DNA of 64,000 bases from Ailanthus altissimus (lineage: Eukaryota; Streptophyta; Magnoliopsida; Sapindales; Simaroubaceae): positions 62,001-126,000 of the forward strand of contig OX327702.1 in the NCBI GenBank assembly GCA_946807835.1, read 5' to 3'. A model generated the notes under the pieces. The model was not told the DNA's origin, did not search any database, and worked only from the letters and a program-made list of their open reading frames with translations. How positions within the stretch are numbered: position 1 is the first letter of the stretch; the number at the start of each line of letters is the position of its first letter. Shown piece after piece: positions 59,893 to 64,000 of the stretch. The position numbers and the translations under genes are program-made.

Positions 59893-62178
59893 AATTCTCA
59901 TTATCATATATATCATTTTCGTAAATGTTAATAACTTTTAAAAGCGACTCTCATCCATCAGCTTTTCTTTTTCTTTTGTCCGCAAGACGGCGGATTGTAG
60001 CCAGCAGCATCACCGCCAGCGTCCATCCCCTCACCCCCATTAATTTTACCCGTGTTCCTTAGAGCCTGGTTTTTTTTCCTTTTATATAAAAAGAACCAAG
60101 CTCCAGTGGGGTGTGTATATTTAGACAAAAATAATAAATAATTTTGTTTTGCTCACTTTTTTTTTTTTTTGGCCTTTTTGTGGTGTCTAAGACTAAGAGG
60201 GGGGATAATTGTCTTGGGGTGATGCATTTGCTGTGTAAACTCTCAATTTTCGGTAGAAGAAATGAAGAAAAAATATTTATTCAAGCATCACAAGCTTCTT
60301 TTTCTGATCACGAGTTGTTTTGATTTATGAGAATCCGTTTAACACTTTCTGACTGGAGACAGAATAAGAATTTGTCAAATTATATCAATCAATCATAAAT
60401 TAAGATGAAACTTTAGGCATTTGTGGTGGATATGTAAAATTCTTGCATGCACGCCAAATTGCTAGCTGGGCCCTTTCTTTTTCATCTTTTAGGTGGTGTT
60501 TCTTCTTTCTTTAACTGTACTCATTTCGATTGATTGAATCCAATATACCTTCATCTTTTTTATTAAAAAGAAAAAAGAAAAGAAATGTCCTGCCCCTAAT
60601 ATTGAAAATGAATACTGTTGAAGAATTGGAATAATTATAATGTGGAAACTCCATATTATTCATAGGTAAGTTAGTATATAAGATTATGAAAAAGAACGAT
60701 TCAACTTCCTCTTCTTGAATCATCACTAACACTTGTTCTGATAGATTGAAGTGAATGAGGTTGAGCTTCTGTCATCTGCTTTGGTAAGGGGACAATCGCA
60801 GTTTTCGGCATTTTGGCAATAGCTTGGTGCCAAAAAAAAAAAAAAGTTAAAACTTAACTAAAAGCTAACAGTAGAGAAAGGGAAAATTTTACATCTTTTT
60901 AGCATCACTCACTTACTTTTATGTTTCATAATATCTAAAAACTCTTGTTATTACAAAAATTTTATTAAATTTTTATTTTTATTATCATTTTATTAATTTC
61001 CCTTAACGATATCATTTGTTTTTACTTTTTTTATAAATTATTATTGTAAATTAAAAAAATAATACTAAAATAAATTAAAATAATAAAAACCATAACATAT
61101 TTATGTTATGATAGAATAATTAATATATTTAATTGTTTTCTTTTTATTTTTGTATCTTATATTTTAAAATTTTATTCATTAATTTTTTTTTAAAAGATAT
61201 TGATATTTAATACTTTTAAGAAATAATAAATATATTATAGTTTTAATATTTTCAACATTTTCGAGTAATTTTGTTTAAAAAAATATTAGTCAATTATAAC
61301 ATATTTATTCTTTCTAAATAAACATTAAATTCTATTAAAAAATATTAAATATTAAAAAAATTAAAAATAAGTGAAATAGAATATTCATCTTTCCACCATA
61401 ACATAAATATATCATAGTTTTTATTATTATAATATTTTTAAATAATAATAGTAATAAAAATCATAATGTATTTATTATTTTAATAAGTATTAAATACTAA
61501 TGTATTAAAAATATTAAATATTAATAAAATAATTAAATATCAGATATATAAGTAGGTAATGCTCAGAATAGGATAAGGTGAGAAAATTAGTTCTTAATTA
61601 TTATAAAAGATAAATAATATTAAACTTTCTAAATTTTGATTTAAATTTTTTTATCTCAAATAATATGTCAAATAATTATTAGGTGGTTAATTTTTAAAAT
61701 TAATTATTACACAATTTTACCACCAATAATTACTTAACACTTCATTTATAATAAAAAAAATTAAATACAATTTAAAAATATAACATTATTCTAATATGCA
61801 CTACAGTCTCCTTATTTGCATGGTAAAGTATATACCTCTCCCACCTATATAGGTGAGGGTTTAATTCCTAATACAAAATTCAATTGATAAATAACACATT
61901 ATTTAAAAATGAACCAGTCATAATATAATTAAATATTTTTAAATTATTATGAACCAGTCATAATATTTTATGTTTGACTATTGCGTTATAATTATAATTT
62001 TATTGATAATTAACTATTTAATCAAGAGGATATTGAAAATATCAAAGTCTTGTAAAAACTAAAGTCTACTTAGATCAACTACTACTTCCACCAAAGGCAG
62101 TTACTTACTCTTCTCAAATTAAAGAAAGAAAGATCCTTCCAAAGGTTCCACAATCTCAACTCCTGCAATTCTGACCTG

Positions 62179-62209
<31 letters not shown>

Positions 62210-62389
62210 TATATTAAAAAATTTGAGTGAGGGAAAAATCCTGTCCACTAAAATACTTAATTTTTTATGAGAAATTTTCGTTGACCAATTATTTAGAATA
62301 TAATTTTTTTTATCAAAGTTAAATTTTTTAAGTTTTATTAATCAAATATGTGTCATGTTGACCATTTTATCTTTATTAATTTTTTTCTA
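59893..62389. other. AT-rich spacer right of LURP-one-related gene B
   Basis: It contains the gene's 3' UTR and then very AT-rich DNA. A hairpin CATAACATATTTATGTTATG lies near 61090-61109; AATAAAAACCATAACATATTTAT there recurs inverted near 61404-61431. A poly(A)/(AT)n microsatellite lies at 62179-62213. No genes seen. Confidence 0.5.
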
Positions 62390-64000
62390 AATTAATTAAA
62401 AATTTAAAATTTTAAATAATTAATTATTAAAAAAATTATTTATAATAACAATAATAGTTTTAAAAAATAAATAAAAACAATTAAAATTTTTAAAATTACA
62501 TATAGTTTTTTTTTTAATTTGAAATTTTATTTTGTTTTTAAAATAAATTTTCTTATTTTTTTACTAAATTAATAAAAAAAATTATATTGTAATTGAATAA
62601 TATAAATTATTTAATAAAAGAAAGTAAAACTTTGGGGCGCATGCATGACGCGCGCATCCAAAGCCAAGCTTGAGGCACATGCATGCGCCCCATGTGCTCC
62701 AAGCTTTGATTTTTTTAATAAATTTTAAAAATTAAAATTTTATTTAAAAATAAAATTAAATAATTAGTAAAAAATTAAATTAAAAATAAAATTTTTCCTT
62801 TTTCATTAAATTAATGAAATATATATTTTAATTAAATAATATAAATTATTTTTTTATAAATTAATTAAAATAATTAATTTAAAAATAAGTTAAAATAAAA
62901 TTAAAAAAATAAAACTTTGGGGCTCATGCGTGGGGCGTGCGCCCTACGCTATAGGCACCCCAATGGGTGCATAAATAAGGCGCACTACTCATGCATGCCC
63001 TAAGCAAAGTTAAGCTTTGATTTTTTTTATTTTTTATTTTTAAATTTAATTTTAAAGTTAGATTTAAATGAATTATTTTTTAATTAATGTATAAAAAATT
63101 TAATTAATTAATTTAAATATTTTATTTATTTAATTAAAATATTTTTTTAATTAAATTAATAAAAGATATTTTTAATAATTAATATATTCTTAAATAAAAT
63201 TTTATTCTTTAAATTTATTAAAAATAATAATAAAGTCATGTGGGGGACATGCTTGGTGCGCGCGCCCCACCCATACGCCCTAAGGCTTTGCTTTATTATT
63301 TTAATTTAATTTTAACTTGTTTTTAAAATTTTATTTTTAATTTATTTATACAAAAATAAAAAATTTATTTAATTAAAAAATTTATATTATTTAATTAAAA
63401 TATAATTTTTCATTAATTTAATGAATAAGGAAATTTTTATTTTTAATTGATTTTTTTACTAATTATTTAATTTAATTTATAAATAAAATTACATATTTTT
63501 AATTTATTAAAAATAAACCAAAGCTTGAGGTGCAGGCATGCGCCCCAAGCTTGGCTTAACTACGTTGGGGCTGGGCGCATGCTTGGGGTGTGCGTCTCAC
63601 GTATGTACCCTAAGGTTTTACTTTTTTTTAAATTTTTTTTATTTTTAAGTTATTTTCAAATTTTTTTTTTTAAATTAATTATTTAATTAATTTATAAAAA
63701 ATAAAAAAGTTAATTAATTAAATAATTTATATTATTTAATTACAATATATTTTATTATTATTTTAATAAAAATAAGAAAATATATTTTTATTTTATTTTT
63801 TACTAATTATTTTATTTTTAAAAACAAAATAATTTTTCAAATTAAAAAAAACCTATATATACTTTTAATTTTTTTAATTGTTTTAATTTATTTTTTTAAA
63901 ACTATTATTGTTATTATAAATAAAAATTTTAATAATTAATTAAAAATTTATTATTTAAAAATCTAAAATTTTAATTAATTTATAAAAAATTTAGAAAATA
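62390..64000. repeat. Large palindromic (foldback) repeat with GC-rich islands, cut by window edge
   Basis: The left arm (about 62390-63070) and the right arm (about 63140-64000) are inverted copies of each other, centred near 63100-63180. A clear anchor is ATAATAACAATAATAGTTT at 62442-62460 and its reverse complement at 63898-63916. GC-rich islands rich in GCATGC and GCGC lie symmetrically at about 62633-62715 and 63519-63620 (outer) and 62915-63010 and 63233-63290 (inner). AAACTTTGGGGC also recurs as a direct repeat between islands one and two, about 285 bp apart. No coding sequence. A foldback-type transposon or an inverted pair of tandem satellite units are both possible. Confidence 0.82.

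Noticed and set aside
62633..63620. Spaced GC-rich repeats considered as a CRISPR-like array
   Set aside because: The repeats are long, imperfect and mirror-symmetric in a eukaryotic nuclear sequence; a palindrome of satellite-like units explains them.

Overview
The window is nuclear DNA of a flowering plant, most likely a eudicot. It is AT-rich, the genes have introns with GT/AG borders, the encoded proteins are plant-type (a plastid ribosomal protein with a transit peptide, an RLCK-VII kinase, LURP-one-related proteins), and much of the space between genes is LTR retrotransposon. The species cannot be named from the sequence.

Layout. 1-4395: the 5' two thirds of a Ty3/gypsy chromovirus (minus strand, cut by the window edge). 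5151-13012 (minus): a 15-exon gene for a 439-residue protein with a GOLD-like C-terminus. 13816-16666: an apparent 2.85-kb solo LTR with a perfect 5-bp target duplication. 16672-18946: AT-rich spacer with diverged duplications. 18947-28505 (plus): phosphoethanolamine cytidylyltransferase (PECT1), eight exons, whose second intron carries a 5.56-kb chromovirus of the same family as the one at the left edge. 29597-30076: a solo LTR of that family. 30331-32377: a deleted copia-type element with unequal LTRs. 33385-34559 (minus): a two-exon LURP-one-related gene. 34.7-40.9 kb: gene-poor spacer. 40901-41239 (minus): a small secreted cysteine-rich protein. 42272-45762 (minus): a PBL8-like receptor-like cytoplasmic kinase. 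47288-48077 (plus): plastid ribosomal protein L17. 50013-54393: a degenerate Ty1/copia element (minus) with 170-bp LTRs. 55616-56384: a 5'-truncated LINE with a 16-bp target duplication. 59126-59892 (plus): a second LURP-one-related gene. From about 62.39 kb to the right edge: a large palindrome of AT-rich DNA with GC-rich islands.

The host genes do not form a pathway. They are ordinary plant genes: phospholipid synthesis, immune or growth signalling, plastid translation, and two members of one small family. All six multi-exon host genes could be assembled with consistent reading phase, so they look intact. All mobile elements with coding remnants are disabled by stops, frameshifts or deletions, except that the LINE fragment keeps a 213-codon open frame. 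No previously undescribed system was found. The least ordinary observations are the right-edge palindrome, the chromovirus inside the PECT1 intron, the 4-bp target duplications of that family, and the asymmetric copia element.
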